Source: G001797105 sp964528155 (GTDB lineage: Bacteria > Chloroflexota > Anaerolineae > Anaerolineales > E44-bin32). From it: a stretch of DNA of 64,000 nt. A program made the position numbers and the translations under genes. Under the pieces are notes generated by a model. That model did not search any database, was not told where the DNA came from, and saw nothing but the letters and a program-made list of their open reading frames with translations. This document shows positions 44,408-53,557 of the stretch, piece after piece (positions within the stretch are counted from its first letter, which is position 1; every line of letters begins with the position of its first letter). The stretch spans positions 1 through 64,000 of the forward strand of contig CAZGRL010000013.1 of the NCBI GenBank assembly GCA_964528155.1, given 5' to 3'.

Positions 44408-44965
44408 TCAGGCTTCCTTGTCGCGATCCCGGGATCCGGGTGGATATAGCTCCATGAAACGCTCGCGTGTCATGACAAATCTGCGCGAGAGCTGCGGTTC
44501 CACTGTCGGCTCGAAGCCGAAGCTCTCGAGCAAGTGCTGACCTGCCAAGTTGCCTGAAGCCACCTCGTCGATCAGAACGCGACCGTCCATCTCCGTGAAG
44601 TAGAAATCCAAGAACTCCCGCATAGCAGATCCGGCAAACCCTTCTTCTCGGAATTGATCTTCGATCTTGACATTGAATTCGGCGGTCATGGTGCTGAAAT
44701 CCATGCGATGGTAGCTTATTTCCCCCACAGGCGAACCGCCCTCATCGCAGATCAAGCGGTAGCAATCTCCTGGGCTTCCTGGATCAACCACTCTCCGGAA
44801 CCACTTGGCGGATTGCCCCTCAGTGAGATAGATGGGCCCTCCTACCGATTCCATGGTCACCGGATCCGCCCAGAGGGAACGAATGTATCGCATGTCTGAC
44901 GGGGAGGGGCGCCTGAGCTGGACGGGGCGGCCGGGAGGCGATTTCTTGGAGGGCGCGTTGGGCAT
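44408..44965 (-). CDS. GNAT-family N-acetyltransferase (RimJ/L type)
   Basis: 185 residues. VQLRRPSPSDMRYIRSLWAD, then GEISYHRMDFSTMTAEFNVK and the CoA loop DQFREEGFAGSAMREFLDFY, with a weak G-x-G. C-terminal NLAGQHLLESFGF. A typical small GNAT of accessory regions; acceptor unknown. Confidence 0.82.
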   Translation of the reverse strand: MPNAPSKKSPPGRPVQLRRPSPSDMRYIRSLWADPVTMESVGGPIYLTEGQSAKWFRRVVDPGSPGDCYRLICDEGGSPVGEISYHRMDFSTMTAEFNVKIEDQFREEGFAGSAMREFLDFYFTEMDGRVLIDEVASGNLAGQHLLESFGFEPTVEPQLSRRFVMTRERFMELYPPGSRDRDKEA

Positions 44966-45095
44966 AGCGGGAACTCAGGGACGACCTGGCGCATTCGGGC
45001 GCGACCACCCGGTCAGAACGCGACGTGATTGACGTGCCGTAAATAGCGGCCCTCGAAGTCTGAGCCCGCGCGGATCCCTGGCCGGACTCTGGTAG

Positions 45096-45899
45096 CTACG
45101 CGCTGGCGACATAGATGAGGATGCCGGAGTCGGATGTTGCCAGGTCTTCGGTGTAGTCGGCGAGAACCCGAATGTCGCCGAAGCCGGCACGGGTCAGCAT
45201 CTCAAGGACCTCATTTCGAAAGTAGAGGCGCTCGAGCATGGTGTAGTCCTCTTGGCGGACAATCTTCCCCTCTCGCCGGAGGATCGCGCGGATTTCCCTG
45301 GTGGCTACCTGATCAAGCGGATTGAGGGCAACCAGGCGCCCCCGAAGTTCAAGCTCATCACCATCTGCGGTGCGCCTGCGGGTACCCGTGGTTGACCAAG
45401 CTTCCGGCAGCTTACTCCTCTCCTCCTTGGTCCAGTAGCGCCATTCATCTGCGTCTTTGTAGGGGAGGTAGCTGTCAAGAAGTAGGGTGGCGCCAGGCTG
45501 CAAGTGACGGTGGAGACGATGAAGGGCCTCCTGATCCTGGAGTCGCGAGCCTCCCAGGCCGAATGCCCCGCATACGACGATCGTCCTGTACAACCGTGGC
45601 AGATCCAGTTCATGCAGAGCCTGCTGGTAGAGGTGAAGCGTCAGACCTTCGCGTTTGGCCCGTTCTGCGCAGAGCGCGAGCATGTCGGGCGAGATGTCGC
45701 AGCCGTCAACATCCAGGCCGTCGCGGAGATACGGCAGTAGCAGCCGGCCCGTGCCGCAAGCCGCGTCCAGGGCTGGTTGGCCGGATCGCTCTATGAAGGA
45801 GCGATAGTAGGCGATTTCAGGCCCGTCCGTGTTGAATTCGGCCCACCAACGGGCGATAAGGCCATAGTGCCATATCAAGGGAGTCTCGTCCACGCGCAT
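45096..45899 (-). CDS. Class I SAM-dependent methyltransferase
   Basis: 267 residues. Motif I PALDAACGTGRLLLPYL (about residues 42-58), GCDISPDMLALCAERAKREG (motif II) and a post-I region TIVVCGAFGLGG. The C-terminal half has a beta-sheet insert (RRRTADGDELELRGRLVALN) common in methyltransferase_11/25 proteins. Acceptor molecule unknown; cytoplasmic. Confidence 0.85.
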   Translation of the reverse strand: MRVDETPLIWHYGLIARWWAEFNTDGPEIAYYRSFIERSGQPALDAACGTGRLLLPYLRDGLDVDGCDISPDMLALCAERAKREGLTLHLYQQALHELDLPRLYRTIVVCGAFGLGGSRLQDQEALHRLHRHLQPGATLLLDSYLPYKDADEWRYWTKEERSKLPEAWSTTGTRRRTADGDELELRGRLVALNPLDQVATREIRAILRREGKIVRQEDYTMLERLYFRNEVLEMLTRAGFGDIRVLADYTEDLATSDSGILIYVASA

Positions 45900-45979
45900 T
45901 CCATCCCAGAGTTGTGGGGTAGGTGTCCTACCACCTCGCAGTTCTGCTTGAAGTTCGCACCTCTTGCGTACGAAGGGTT

Positions 45980-46492
45980 CTACGCTTCAAATGCTGGCCC
46001 TTGGGCACCCGTGATGCCTGAATCGGGCAAGAGCTGGTCCCCGAAGTGTTCAAGGTGATGCTCATACGTTCCTTCGAGCACCGCAGAGAGCGGGTATCCC
46101 TCGAGCCACGTGTATCTCTCCGCGTCGAGCAAGGCCTCTTCGGCAACCGCCTCTCCCAGTTCCAGGAGCCGAAGAAAGCCCTCTCTCCAAGCTCGATGCA
46201 CATTTGCCCAGGGCAGCACATGATTCTCAGAGAAGATCCGGGCGTTGGTTTCGTCTCTGTGATCATCCGATTCGGCATCGAACGGGTCCATCCCACCGAG
46301 CCAACCGGGAAATACGGGGCTCGTGTTAAATAGAGCGGCCTCCAGCCGGGCGATGGAGATTTGTTGCCAGGCCCTCAAGTGGGCGATCACATCCTTAACG
46401 GACCAGTTGGAAGGTGGCTGCGGGGTATTGATTTGCTCATCGCTCATGCCGGCCAGCAGTTCTTCCCAGTGCCCGAATTCCTCCCTCAGCAT
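45980..46492 (-). CDS. ClbS/DfsB-family (DinB-like) protein
   Basis: 170 residues from ATG 46492, but the frame extends upstream as TNDKETLLT, which looks like the true N-terminus although no start codon is found there. WSVKDVIAHLRAWQQISIAR and YEHHLEHFGDQLLP carry the family histidines; DDHRDETNARIF is the usual central region. ClbS is a cyclopropane hydrolase protecting E. coli from colibactin; most relatives are uncharacterised. Confidence 0.75.
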   Translation of the reverse strand: MLREEFGHWEELLAGMSDEQINTPQPPSNWSVKDVIAHLRAWQQISIARLEAALFNTSPVFPGWLGGMDPFDAESDDHRDETNARIFSENHVLPWANVHRAWREGFLRLLELGEAVAEEALLDAERYTWLEGYPLSAVLEGTYEHHLEHFGDQLLPDSGITGAQGPAFEA

Positions 46493-46805
46493 CGTCAGGA
46501 GTGTCTCCTTGTCGTTCGTGGCAGTGCTCCACTGATCGCGAAATGCCTGGTAAGGCGAAATCCGACGGATTCGAAAAGGATACGATTGTATCTGTTGTTG
46601 GTCAAAAGCGTTCCGGGGAGGATCTCAGCATGATCCGCATCATGGGCTCGCATGCTCCCAAGGCAAGGCGAGAACGGTCTTGGTTGACCTGGCGATCTGC
46701 CAGGAGTGCCGTGGAATGTTGTGTTCGGCCACGCCCGGCCAAGCCGTACCACGCTCTCGACACGGGCGTGGATTTCGGCATCAACCACGCCAGAGGAGCG
46801 AGCTG

Positions 46806-46982
46806 CTAGTTGAATAGGCTGCCGATGAAGCGGATGGCCAGTGTCACAATCATGATAGCTGATGCGAGGATGACGAACATGACTGGAACCATGTCGAGAA
46901 AGATGATCTCGTCTCGACCGGATAACCGCCTCAAGAAAGAGGGTATTCGAGAGCTTTCGATCCTCTGGAAGAGTCTGTTCAT
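46806..46982 (-). CDS. 58-residue single-span membrane protein
   Basis: ATG 46982 with GGGGGA four bases upstream; stop TAG at 46806. A basic N-terminal half (RIESSRIPSFLRRLSGRDE) is followed by one long hydrophobic helix (FLDMVPVMFVILASAIMIVT) and ends FIGSLFN. Good codon composition and RBS support it despite its size. It ends next to a GC-rich spacer like those between cassettes. Confidence 0.6.
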   Translation of the reverse strand: MNRLFQRIESSRIPSFLRRLSGRDEIIFLDMVPVMFVILASAIMIVTLAIRFIGSLFN

Positions 46983-47287
46983 CGTATCCCCCGTGCCTGT
47001 TGACTCAGGATACTCGCCAACACCGAGAGGTCAGTCCTGCGATCTGTCCGTCCCTTAGTCAGGCAGTGATCGAGGAGTGCCCCCCAGCTATTCTCGCGCC
47101 GTCATAGTCCTGGTCAATCCGCCTCGAGAGCACTTCGGCATGTTAACCCGATCAAGTTGTGCGCCGAAAGAGAGACGGGCAGCGGAGTGTCAGACAAGCC
47201 CTCACGGACTGCATGGGGGCAAGTTGGTTTCTGCCGCTTGGGCTTCTACAAGTCTACAGTCTCTCGCAAAGGTGATGGGACGAGATG
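46983..47287. other. Spacer without a supported gene
   Basis: About 305 bases. No ORF has convincing composition on either strand, and no array-type repeat is clear here. Confidence 0.3.
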
Positions 47288-47662
47288 TCACCCGCCTGGT
47301 CTCATCTTGACGCCGATGGTGGTGAAGATGGCCGCTGAAATCCACAAGACGGGTCCAAAGATTCCCGGAATCACGGATACGTGGCCGGGAAAGAAGATGA
47401 AGATCAAGAAGCCGATGTCGGCAATACTTGCCACCGCTAGGTTGAGCCAGTAGCCGAGGACACTGTTCCTCCAATTGAGCGTGACCGCGATCAGAATGCT
47501 GGCGAGCGCGAGAAAGAGAAGATTCCACACACCTTGATATATCTTGCCCTGGACCACCCCGGGATCGAGGCTCGCCCCAAGGGCGAACTCCTCGTAGACC
47601 GCGCCAAGATGGAGCAATCCCCAAAGGACATATAAGGCTGAACCAATCCTCGCGAATCGCAT
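47288..47662 (-). CDS. Four-helix membrane protein
   Basis: 124 residues. ARIGSALYVLWGLLHLGAVY, VWNLLFLALASILIAVTLNW, VLGYWLNLAVASIADIGFLI and IFGPVLWISAAIFTTIGVKM are four clear membrane segments. The pattern is that of small DoxX/DUF-like inner-membrane proteins found as single cassette genes. No function is assigned. Confidence 0.72.
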   Translation of the reverse strand: MRFARIGSALYVLWGLLHLGAVYEEFALGASLDPGVVQGKIYQGVWNLLFLALASILIAVTLNWRNSVLGYWLNLAVASIADIGFLIFIFFPGHVSVIPGIFGPVLWISAAIFTTIGVKMRPGG

Positions 47663-47892
47663 AAGCAGTCTCCTCTCGATATATCACATCAGAAGGGCCG
47701 GTACACTACCGTGTGCTCGATGCGGTCGGCTAGGATGAAGCCGCAGGAGCATCGACTGGGCCGCGCGCCTCCGATCTCCGACGGTTCTGCCACAGCCCGA
47801 GAATTTAGGCGGCCGCCAATGCGAGCAAGCAGTCGCTGATGTGCGGTGTGCTGGAGAAGACGTGGATTGGAGCGGATTTGTCTCGCGGGCGC

Positions 47893-48663
47893 TCATTTCC
47901 GACCGGAGAGAGTCCCTACCTTGCCCAGGGAGCGTGGATGGCGCAACATCCTGGGTAGCGTCATGATCTCGCCAAGTGGCTTCAGCGTCACCTCTTGAAG
48001 ACCCAATCCCAGGAGGAAGATCTGCAACTCGGGGGTCGGGCCATAGTGTCGGCTCTCGTAGAAGTAGTCGACGAAAGCGAAAGCTCCGCCCGCCTTCAAT
48101 ACCCGCAGCGCCTCTCGAACAACGTCACGCTTATCCTGGACGGATTTGACTTCGTGGAACGTCAGATTGCTCGCCACAGCGTCAAATGTGGCGTCCGGAA
48201 AGTCCAGCCTAGCCGCGTCCCCTTTCACGAAGTGGACAGCCGGCGCGACGTTGGCGATCCCCGCGTTTTCTTCGCACACCGATATCGCGTACTCCCAGTC
48301 CTCGCCCCAATAGTCCATCGCGGTTACCCGACTCTGTGGGTTGTGAAGTGCCAACTTGATGGCCAGGACCCCGTTGCCAGTACCGATGTCAAGGATACTG
48401 GCTCGGCCTTGATCTCCCAGGATGCCTACGATGAGGTCGTAAACCTGCTCTTGCAGGTTCCCCCCTTGGGGCGAGAACTTGTAGTATGCGTAGAGCGGGA
48501 ACAACAGGCTGATGGACAAGATGGCGCACAGGATGCCTGCTGCAACTCGAAAGATGAGATGAAGTGGGAGACTGGCAACGACGGCCAGGCCGAGAGCGCC
48601 GAGGCCTAGCCTCCAGAGTGTCTTTTTCCGAATCCAGTTGCCGTATCTCAGCTGTTGGGGCAT
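47893..48663 (-). CDS. Membrane-anchored SAM-dependent methyltransferase
   Basis: 256 residues. Two N-terminal hydrophobic helices (about 17-36 and 39-60), then a Rossmann methyltransferase domain: ILDIGTGNGVLAIKLALHNP (motif I, DIGTGNG 92-98), FVKGDAARLDFPDATFDAVA and LRVLKAGGAFAFVDYF. The anchored arrangement recalls small eukaryotic-like METTL proteins. Acceptor unknown. Stop TGA at 47893, with GC-rich repeat-like sequence following to 47740. Confidence 0.82.
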   Translation of the reverse strand: MPQQLRYGNWIRKKTLWRLGLGALGLAVVASLPLHLIFRVAAGILCAILSISLLFPLYAYYKFSPQGGNLQEQVYDLIVGILGDQGRASILDIGTGNGVLAIKLALHNPQSRVTAMDYWGEDWEYAISVCEENAGIANVAPAVHFVKGDAARLDFPDATFDAVASNLTFHEVKSVQDKRDVVREALRVLKAGGAFAFVDYFYESRHYGPTPELQIFLLGLGLQEVTLKPLGEIMTLPRMLRHPRSLGKVGTLSGRK

Positions 48664-48952
48664 CTTACGGCGCGCCCTCCTGGCACAGTGGCCGCATATG
48701 ATGTGCGGCTGAAGGTCTCTGGCGTCTCATCCTGGCATTCTCGCCAGCGCGAGCAGTTAAGAACTTCCGGAATGCATTGACTGCCACATGCTTGAGCCAC
48801 AAGCGCTTGCGCGGACCCCACCCTTGGGAGCTCGGACCTCCCTCCACGCGGAATCCCAACGATCATGAATGTCAAACGGGTCATGAATTCGCCAGGATTT
48901 GGAGGCTATCTGCCAGACAGTAGATCCAATCTGACTTGCCTTCCTTGGGCGC

Positions 48953-49354
48953 CTATCGGTTCTTGTGCTTCGTGCCGGTGTTCTCCTCCACTCTGTATCT
49001 CACGATCTTCTTGATCAGTTCCGCCGGCAGCGGTTCTCCGATCGGGAATTGCACAGCTCCTTTGGAGTGTTTGTATCTTGACAATTCGCGCTTGAATCTA
49101 GAGATTCCGCTCGGTGTGGGGTAGAAACCTATGTGCTTCGCATATGCAGCAAAATGGACCAGGTTCCCGTTCAGGTAAAACGTTGGCATCCGGTAGCTGA
49201 TCTTCTCTTGAGCGCCGGGGGCAAGCTCGCGTATGAGCTGTCTGAGTTCTCTTAGTTTACCTTGGACACTATCTGGGAATCCCTGGATGTATTCATCTAT
49301 CGATGCATAGTCTGGTTTCTTTTCCACTGGGCCCTCGTTTTGTGGAAGCTGCAT
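48953..49354 (-). CDS. DUF1801 (YdhG-like) protein
   Basis: 133 residues. DEYIQGFPDSVQGKLRELRQ, EKISYRMPTFYLNGNLVHFA, YAKHIGFYPTPSGISRFKRE and GAVQFPIGEPLPAELIKKIV are the canonical DUF1801 blocks. Small cytoplasmic protein of unknown function, frequent in integron cassettes. The ATG at 49354 is five bases from the end of the attC-like site at 49359, as expected for a cassette gene. Confidence 0.88.
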   Translation of the reverse strand: MQLPQNEGPVEKKPDYASIDEYIQGFPDSVQGKLRELRQLIRELAPGAQEKISYRMPTFYLNGNLVHFAAYAKHIGFYPTPSGISRFKRELSRYKHSKGAVQFPIGEPLPAELIKKIVRYRVEENTGTKHKNR

Positions 49355-49358
49355 GACA

Positions 49359-49604
49359 GGCTTAGCGGCATGGCCGTCTGATTAGCAACCTTACACTTGT
49401 GATTGTCAGTTCCACTGTCCCGTCCTCGACGTCGCTCTTCCTGTCCTTCTACCTGCCGATTCAGCGCCTCTCGGAGGGCGCGGTTGGGCCGCGCAACTCT
49501 TCCCAGCTGCCTCTCCCAATAGCGAAGCGGATGGGGCCCCAGAGTGCCGGGCCCGGAGGGCAGCGGGCGGGGTGCTGGGTTCTTGCCAGAGTGAGTGGTT
49601 AGGC
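49359..49604 (-). repeat. attC-like site after the 49599-50216 gene
   Basis: On the minus strand it opens with a perfect R'' box GCCTAAC (49604-49598) whose TAA is the upstream gene's stop codon, then CACTCACTCTGGCAAGAACC. The other end, GCCGCTAAGCC (49369-49359), abuts the next gene's start. At about 245 bp it is longer than the other sites and may hold an insertion. Confidence 0.65.
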
Positions 49605-50216
49605 CACGATCTGAGGAATGGATGGGCGAGAGGATGCATGGGTGTTCTGAACCAACCAAAGCATTACGCACCCAGTCACGCCACCAACCACAAGACCTAG
49701 CAGCCCGTACATGATGGCGACGGTTGCGAGTTCGCCAAACGGCCATGCCGAGCTCAATGCGATGCTGTCTATCCACGGGATAATCTGAGAGCCAAGCGCC
49801 CAAGCAGCGCCGCTTGCTGCGATCCAGAATCCGGAGCCTCGTACCGCGCGACGAAGAATGTACCACTGGAAAGTCCCCAGAATAATCCCGTATGCAGCGA
49901 GGGCTGCAATTGATCCGGCTGCCCCGTCTGCTTGAGTGGCCGCGATACCAACGGCCAAACCTCCGAGTACACTCGCGACGACCCATGGGCCGGATCGAGG
50001 CAATCGCGGGCGCAATACCAGCCACTGGCCTACACCCAGGCTCGCCCCCAACATTCCTCCCAGAAGAACCTCTTCCTTCGCAACCCGCACAACCGGCTCG
50101 AGCGCGATCAAGAGGACCTGTGTCAGCAGCAGAGCCAGCATTGAGCCAGTCGCGGTTGCGACGATCCAGAGGCCCACGAACTTGACTTCCGAAATCGACC
50201 ACCTTCCACTGCACAT
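49599..50216 (-). CDS. Cassette gene: multi-span membrane protein
   Basis: 205 residues, about six helices (FVGLWIVATATGSMLALLLT, GGMLGASLGVGQWLVL, GPWVVASVLGGLAVGI, AALAAYGIILGTFQWYIL, FGELATVAIMYGLLGLVVGG). GASLGVGQWLVLRPRL and ILGTFQWYILRRAVRGSGFW look like an internal duplication. The stop TAA is part of the attC R'' box. Function unknown. Confidence 0.78.
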   Translation of the reverse strand: MCSGRWSISEVKFVGLWIVATATGSMLALLLTQVLLIALEPVVRVAKEEVLLGGMLGASLGVGQWLVLRPRLPRSGPWVVASVLGGLAVGIAATQADGAAGSIAALAAYGIILGTFQWYILRRAVRGSGFWIAASGAAWALGSQIIPWIDSIALSSAWPFGELATVAIMYGLLGLVVGGVTGCVMLWLVQNTHASSRPSIPQIVA

Positions 50217-50373
50217 TGAAGCGCCTCCTCATCCGTGCATTCACCTTCGTGAGCACCCTGGCGGCCCCAACCTGCCTGTCCCTGGAGCGAAGGGAAAGGG
50301 GGCTGTGCCTGTAACCCGCAATGGCGTCCTGTCGCTCCTGCCAGAGCGAGTGCGGAGCGAGAACGGATTGCTC

Positions 50374-50874
50374 TCACAGGGAACCAGATAGCAGCCTGCC
50401 GCCACAGTACCGCAACTCGTACAGGACAGAGCCTTCCCGCGCGATGCGTTCCGTCCCCCAGAACCGAGACACGTCACCCTCAGGCTTGTTTGTGTAGGCG
50501 TAGACCCCCTGTTGGTGTTGCAGAGGGCCTCGGTATGGATATTCGCCGGGGACCAGCCTGAGCGAGGCCTGGAGGACTCCACTCACTCGCCGCGCCTCAT
50601 CCGACTCCATGAGAGCTGAGGTCCATCCTCCGGCGTAGCACATCGACCACACGGGATCATCAGCCAGATAGACCACTTCCTGGCCGCTGAAGAAGTCATC
50701 CCCGAAGTAGATGTCCCGATACAGGAAATCGCCTTCGACGTACTCCATCTGGTGAGCGCCCTGCAAGAGAGCAGCCACGGCAGCGCGGCTCTGGCTGCCG
50801 CCGGCCGCATATGTGGCACGCTTGGCGGCCACAAGGAAGCGTGTGAGGTCAGTGAGTGACACTAGCTTCGTCAT
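50374..50874 (-). CDS. Cassette gene: DUF5680-domain protein
   Basis: 166 residues from ATG 50874. DLTRFLVAAKRATYAAGGSQ, then EYVEGDFLYRDIYFGDDFFS, GQEVVYLADDPVWSMCYAGG, and LRLVPGEYPYRGP match the compact DUF5680 fold often annotated in cassette arrays. A cytoplasmic enzyme-like protein of unknown activity. The spacer to the next gene (50217-50373) is GC-rich and partly repeat-like. Confidence 0.82.
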   Translation of the reverse strand: MTKLVSLTDLTRFLVAAKRATYAAGGSQSRAAVAALLQGAHQMEYVEGDFLYRDIYFGDDFFSGQEVVYLADDPVWSMCYAGGWTSALMESDEARRVSGVLQASLRLVPGEYPYRGPLQHQQGVYAYTNKPEGDVSRFWGTERIAREGSVLYELRYCGGRLLSGSL

Positions 50875-50960
50875 CGGGGCTACCCTCGCATTGAATGTGC
50901 CAGCAGGACACGTACTGGCTGGAGCGCTCAGGCTTGCCTGGTGACCTCGCCCGGTGTTCT

Positions 50961-51004
50961 TTCCAGGGGGAGCCCCTCCAACAAAGCAGGGCTCCCCTCT
51001 GGAA
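50961..51004. repeat. Strong hairpin in the spacer before the DUF5680 gene
   Basis: TTCCAGGGGGAGCCC (50961-50975) pairs with GGGCTCCCCTCTGGAA (50989-51004, one extra T) around a 13-nt loop. It occupies the place of an attC site between the SDR and DUF5680 genes and may be a degenerate attC arm. Confidence 0.5.
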
Positions 51005-51127
51005 TGCCTCTTGGGCACCTGAAGTACGTCTGGACAGCCAAGAAAGCGGCCCGGACAGGTCAACTTCGAGCCATGGTGGTGCCCCGACCGGCTTTGTTCC
51101 GGCAGATGGTAAGTCCGGGCCGCTTAC

Positions 51128-51955
51128 CTACCGCAAATGCACGACGTTCGCTGTGATGAGCCGAGCATAGGCTGATGAAAGGAATGCGATGACCTCGGCG
51201 ACCTCATCCGGCTTCACGATGTGGATCAGATCGGACCTTCCTTTAATATGCTCGCGCACCGCGTCGTTCACCCAACCCGTGTCTGTGACAGGCGGATAGA
51301 CGATGTTCGCGGTGATACCCAACGGCGCGAGCTCGAACGCGGCGGACATTGTGTAGTTCTCCAAAGCGGCCTTTGCAGATCCGTAGGAAACTTCGGTGGG
51401 GAAACCCAGGGGCCCGCCGGATGTCAGACCGATGATGCGCCCCCAGTCGGCCTGCCGGGCGGTGTGTCGCCGGGCGAACTCGGCGATCATGAGAGCGCCA
51501 CCACGAGCATCAACGGAGAAGACCTGGTCGTGTGTCGCTGGCGATACGCCCTCCGATGTGAGACCGGTGACATGATGCCCGCCCGCCATGAACGTGTCTG
51601 CAACCCAGCCGGCAGCGTTGTTGATCAGGATGTCCACAGGCCCGAAGTGTGCCTCCGCGAATTCGAAGAGCTGTGGAACCACACTTGAGTCCCTGAGGTC
51701 AGCCTCCACGGCTTCCGCATTGCCTCCCCGCGCGCGGATCGCATTCAACACGTCGTCCGCTCCCTCTGCGCGGTTTGAGCGATACGGTTCGGGGAAGTCC
51801 TCTGGGTCAGACGTCCGCAAGAAAGACACCAGCACCGAGGCGCCGCATCCGGCAAGGGCTCTCGCCGCGGCGGCGCCGATACCGTGATTTGCACTGGTGA
51901 TGAGTGCAACGTGCCCGTCTAAGTCATATGGTAGAGGAGGGCCATGGATATGCAT
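51128..51955 (-). CDS. Cassette gene: short-chain dehydrogenase/reductase
   Basis: 275 residues. Dinucleotide motif ALITSANHGIGAAAARALAG, NNAAGWVAD, catalytic Ser in IIGLTSGGPLGFPTEVSYGS and Tyr/Lys in YGSAKAAL. A classical SDR of the FabG-like group that probably uses NAD(P)H, substrate unknown. The ADLRDSSVVPQLFEFAEAHF region and C-terminal VAEVIAFLSSAYARLITANV are standard. Confidence 0.87.
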   Translation of the reverse strand: MHIHGPPLPYDLDGHVALITSANHGIGAAAARALAGCGASVLVSFLRTSDPEDFPEPYRSNRAEGADDVLNAIRARGGNAEAVEADLRDSSVVPQLFEFAEAHFGPVDILINNAAGWVADTFMAGGHHVTGLTSEGVSPATHDQVFSVDARGGALMIAEFARRHTARQADWGRIIGLTSGGPLGFPTEVSYGSAKAALENYTMSAAFELAPLGITANIVYPPVTDTGWVNDAVREHIKGRSDLIHIVKPDEVAEVIAFLSSAYARLITANVVHLR

Positions 51956-52168
51956 GCAGTATCTCCGTGGGTGCCGGCAACTTCTCCAAGGAGGGTTGCC
52001 TGTGGATTCCAGTGCGAGCAGGGCGTTGCCCTTCTTGCTTTAGCGAGTGCCATTGGTATCTGCATCCCCGGACGACCACTGCCGCGGCGGACGTTTCGGC
52101 TACCACACTTTTGTTGCGGGAATCTCCCCCGTAGTGGAATCTATCCGCGTCCTTGCCAAGTCTAACGG

Positions 52169-52543
52169 CTAGTCGCCCCTTATGGGTGGCGTGAAGACTC
52201 GGTTGAAGTGCCAGAGGTAGCTTTCCGGGCTCATTCTGAATATGTCGAAAACAACGTCACCTCTTTCATCCGATGGATCGGGTTGAGTCACGATGATGAA
52301 GCACGCGGGGAGAGATGCATTCTCTTCGTCGTTGAATACGAGACGAATCGCTTCAATGTCGGAAGGGTCTGGGACGAAACAGAACTTCACTCTGGCCTGC
52401 GTACCTGACAGCCAGAGAATGTCCCGGCCTCTTACCTCTTGGGTGAGGCTCATCTCGGACGCCCTGGAACCCATCCCTCTGACGATCTCTTCCCAGGGCG
52501 ATGAAAAGAGATATCCCCACTCATAGGCATTGTGGAAGTCCAT
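52169..52543 (-). CDS. Cassette gene: hypothetical protein
   Basis: 124 residues, soluble. MDFHNAYEWGYLFSSPWEEI, GRDILWLSGTQARVKFCFVP and FIIVTQPDPSDERGDVVFDI give a mixed alpha/beta protein with no motif I recognise. A GTTAGAC box lies directly after its stop (52166-52160), in the orientation opposite to the R'' box expected for attC. Confidence 0.6.
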   Translation of the reverse strand: MDFHNAYEWGYLFSSPWEEIVRGMGSRASEMSLTQEVRGRDILWLSGTQARVKFCFVPDPSDIEAIRLVFNDEENASLPACFIIVTQPDPSDERGDVVFDIFRMSPESYLWHFNRVFTPPIRGD

Positions 52544-52606
52544 TGGCTATCCTTTCATGATCTGTCCTCACCTCATCACGAAGCCATCGATATTCGAGAC
52601 AACTTG

Positions 52607-52720
52607 CGCGGGTGGCGGTCTTGTCTGCCCCGCGTCTCTCGAAGGGTCATGCCTTCTCCTGGTTCGAGGCGAGAGAGGGTCCGAGAGCAAGGTGAGCGGA
52701 GCTCGAGCGAGTTGTTGGCC
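52607..52720 (-). repeat. attC-like site after the YdeI-type gene
   Basis: Minus strand: GGCCAACAACTCGCTCGAGC (52720-52701) aligns with the left-half consensus. The right half ends near 52607 with CAAGACCGCCACCC, matching GAGACCGTTGGGC of the 62461 site with substitutions. It begins nine bases after the gene's stop. Confidence 0.55.
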
Positions 52721-52728
52721 GGCAATGT

Positions 52729-53340
52729 TCACTGCGCAACTTCCTCGACAATTGATTCGATCCTCTTCTGTCTGGTCTGCGCGGTCCTCGATGTCATGAG
52801 CCAGTGCAGGAGCTGCTTCCTCCGAGATGCTGGTAGGCCTCGGTATCTGGCGGTCGCCCCCTTGCGGCGGCGCAGGGCTCTCTGCAGATCAGGGGGGATC
52901 AGATCGACTTGTTCTCTCCTTATCGCAGCCTGCCATTGCCCACTCTGCCGCGCCTCGGCCATCTTCTGAAGGCCGGCATCTGTCATCAGCCCTTGACTGA
53001 CCAGCTCCTCGACCCGGCGTATGTTGCTCATGGACCAAACGCTATCCGGCCTTCGGGGCGTAAACCGAAGAGAATAGCGTTCTTTGTCGAGGCTCCTTAG
53101 CTTCCCGTCGATCCAACCGAAACAGAGCGCTTCTCGAACTGCTTCATCCAGAGAGAGTGTTGCTTGGCGAACCCCCTTCTTGTGCAGCACCAGCCAGGCC
53201 TCATCCGAAGACTGATGGTGCACTTCAAGCCAATTGCGCCACTCGACCCTGTCTCGGAAAGTCAACAATTCCCGATGAGTCGGCAAATTCGCTCTCCAGC
53301 CATGCTGGTGATCCGCCGGCAATCGAGTTCGTTGCCCCAC
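52729..53340 (-). CDS. Cassette gene: YdeI/OmpD-associated family protein
   Basis: 203 residues. REWRNWLEVHH-like start (VEWRNWLEVHHQSSDEAWLV), KKGVRQATLSLDEAVREALC, FGWIDGKLRSLDKERYSLRF and FTPRRPDSVWSMSNIRRVEE are diagnostic for YdeI. The C-terminus has the helical RRRKGATARYRGLPASRRKQ domain. Cytoplasmic; family function not established, sometimes linked to antimicrobial-peptide tolerance. A common cassette family. Confidence 0.88.
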   Translation of the reverse strand: MGQRTRLPADHQHGWRANLPTHRELLTFRDRVEWRNWLEVHHQSSDEAWLVLHKKGVRQATLSLDEAVREALCFGWIDGKLRSLDKERYSLRFTPRRPDSVWSMSNIRRVEELVSQGLMTDAGLQKMAEARQSGQWQAAIRREQVDLIPPDLQRALRRRKGATARYRGLPASRRKQLLHWLMTSRTAQTRQKRIESIVEEVAQ

Positions 53341-53404
53341 CTTATCAGTGGAGACGTGTCTGCCTGCTTGACTTGGCGCTCATCCACGCCCCTCTGAATG
53401 ATAC

Positions 53405-53557
53405 GAGGTGCGTCCCGCGATATGAACGGGGGAGCCCATATCCGCTGCATCTAAGGCGAGCAGGCGACCCGGCCAACGCTCTTCAGATTATCGCGCGACC
53501 CTGGCCGGGTCTGTGTGCCTGTCAGCCCTGTGCCTTTGCAGGGGCGAGTGGTCGGGC
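53405..53557 (-). repeat. attC-like site after the deazaflavin nitroreductase gene
   Basis: Minus strand: GCCCGACCACTCGCCCCTGC (53557-53538) fits the left-half consensus. An internal GGCCAGGGTCGCGCGATAAT core matches the site at 62461. The right box is not clear. The upstream gene's frame runs through it without a stop. Confidence 0.62.
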
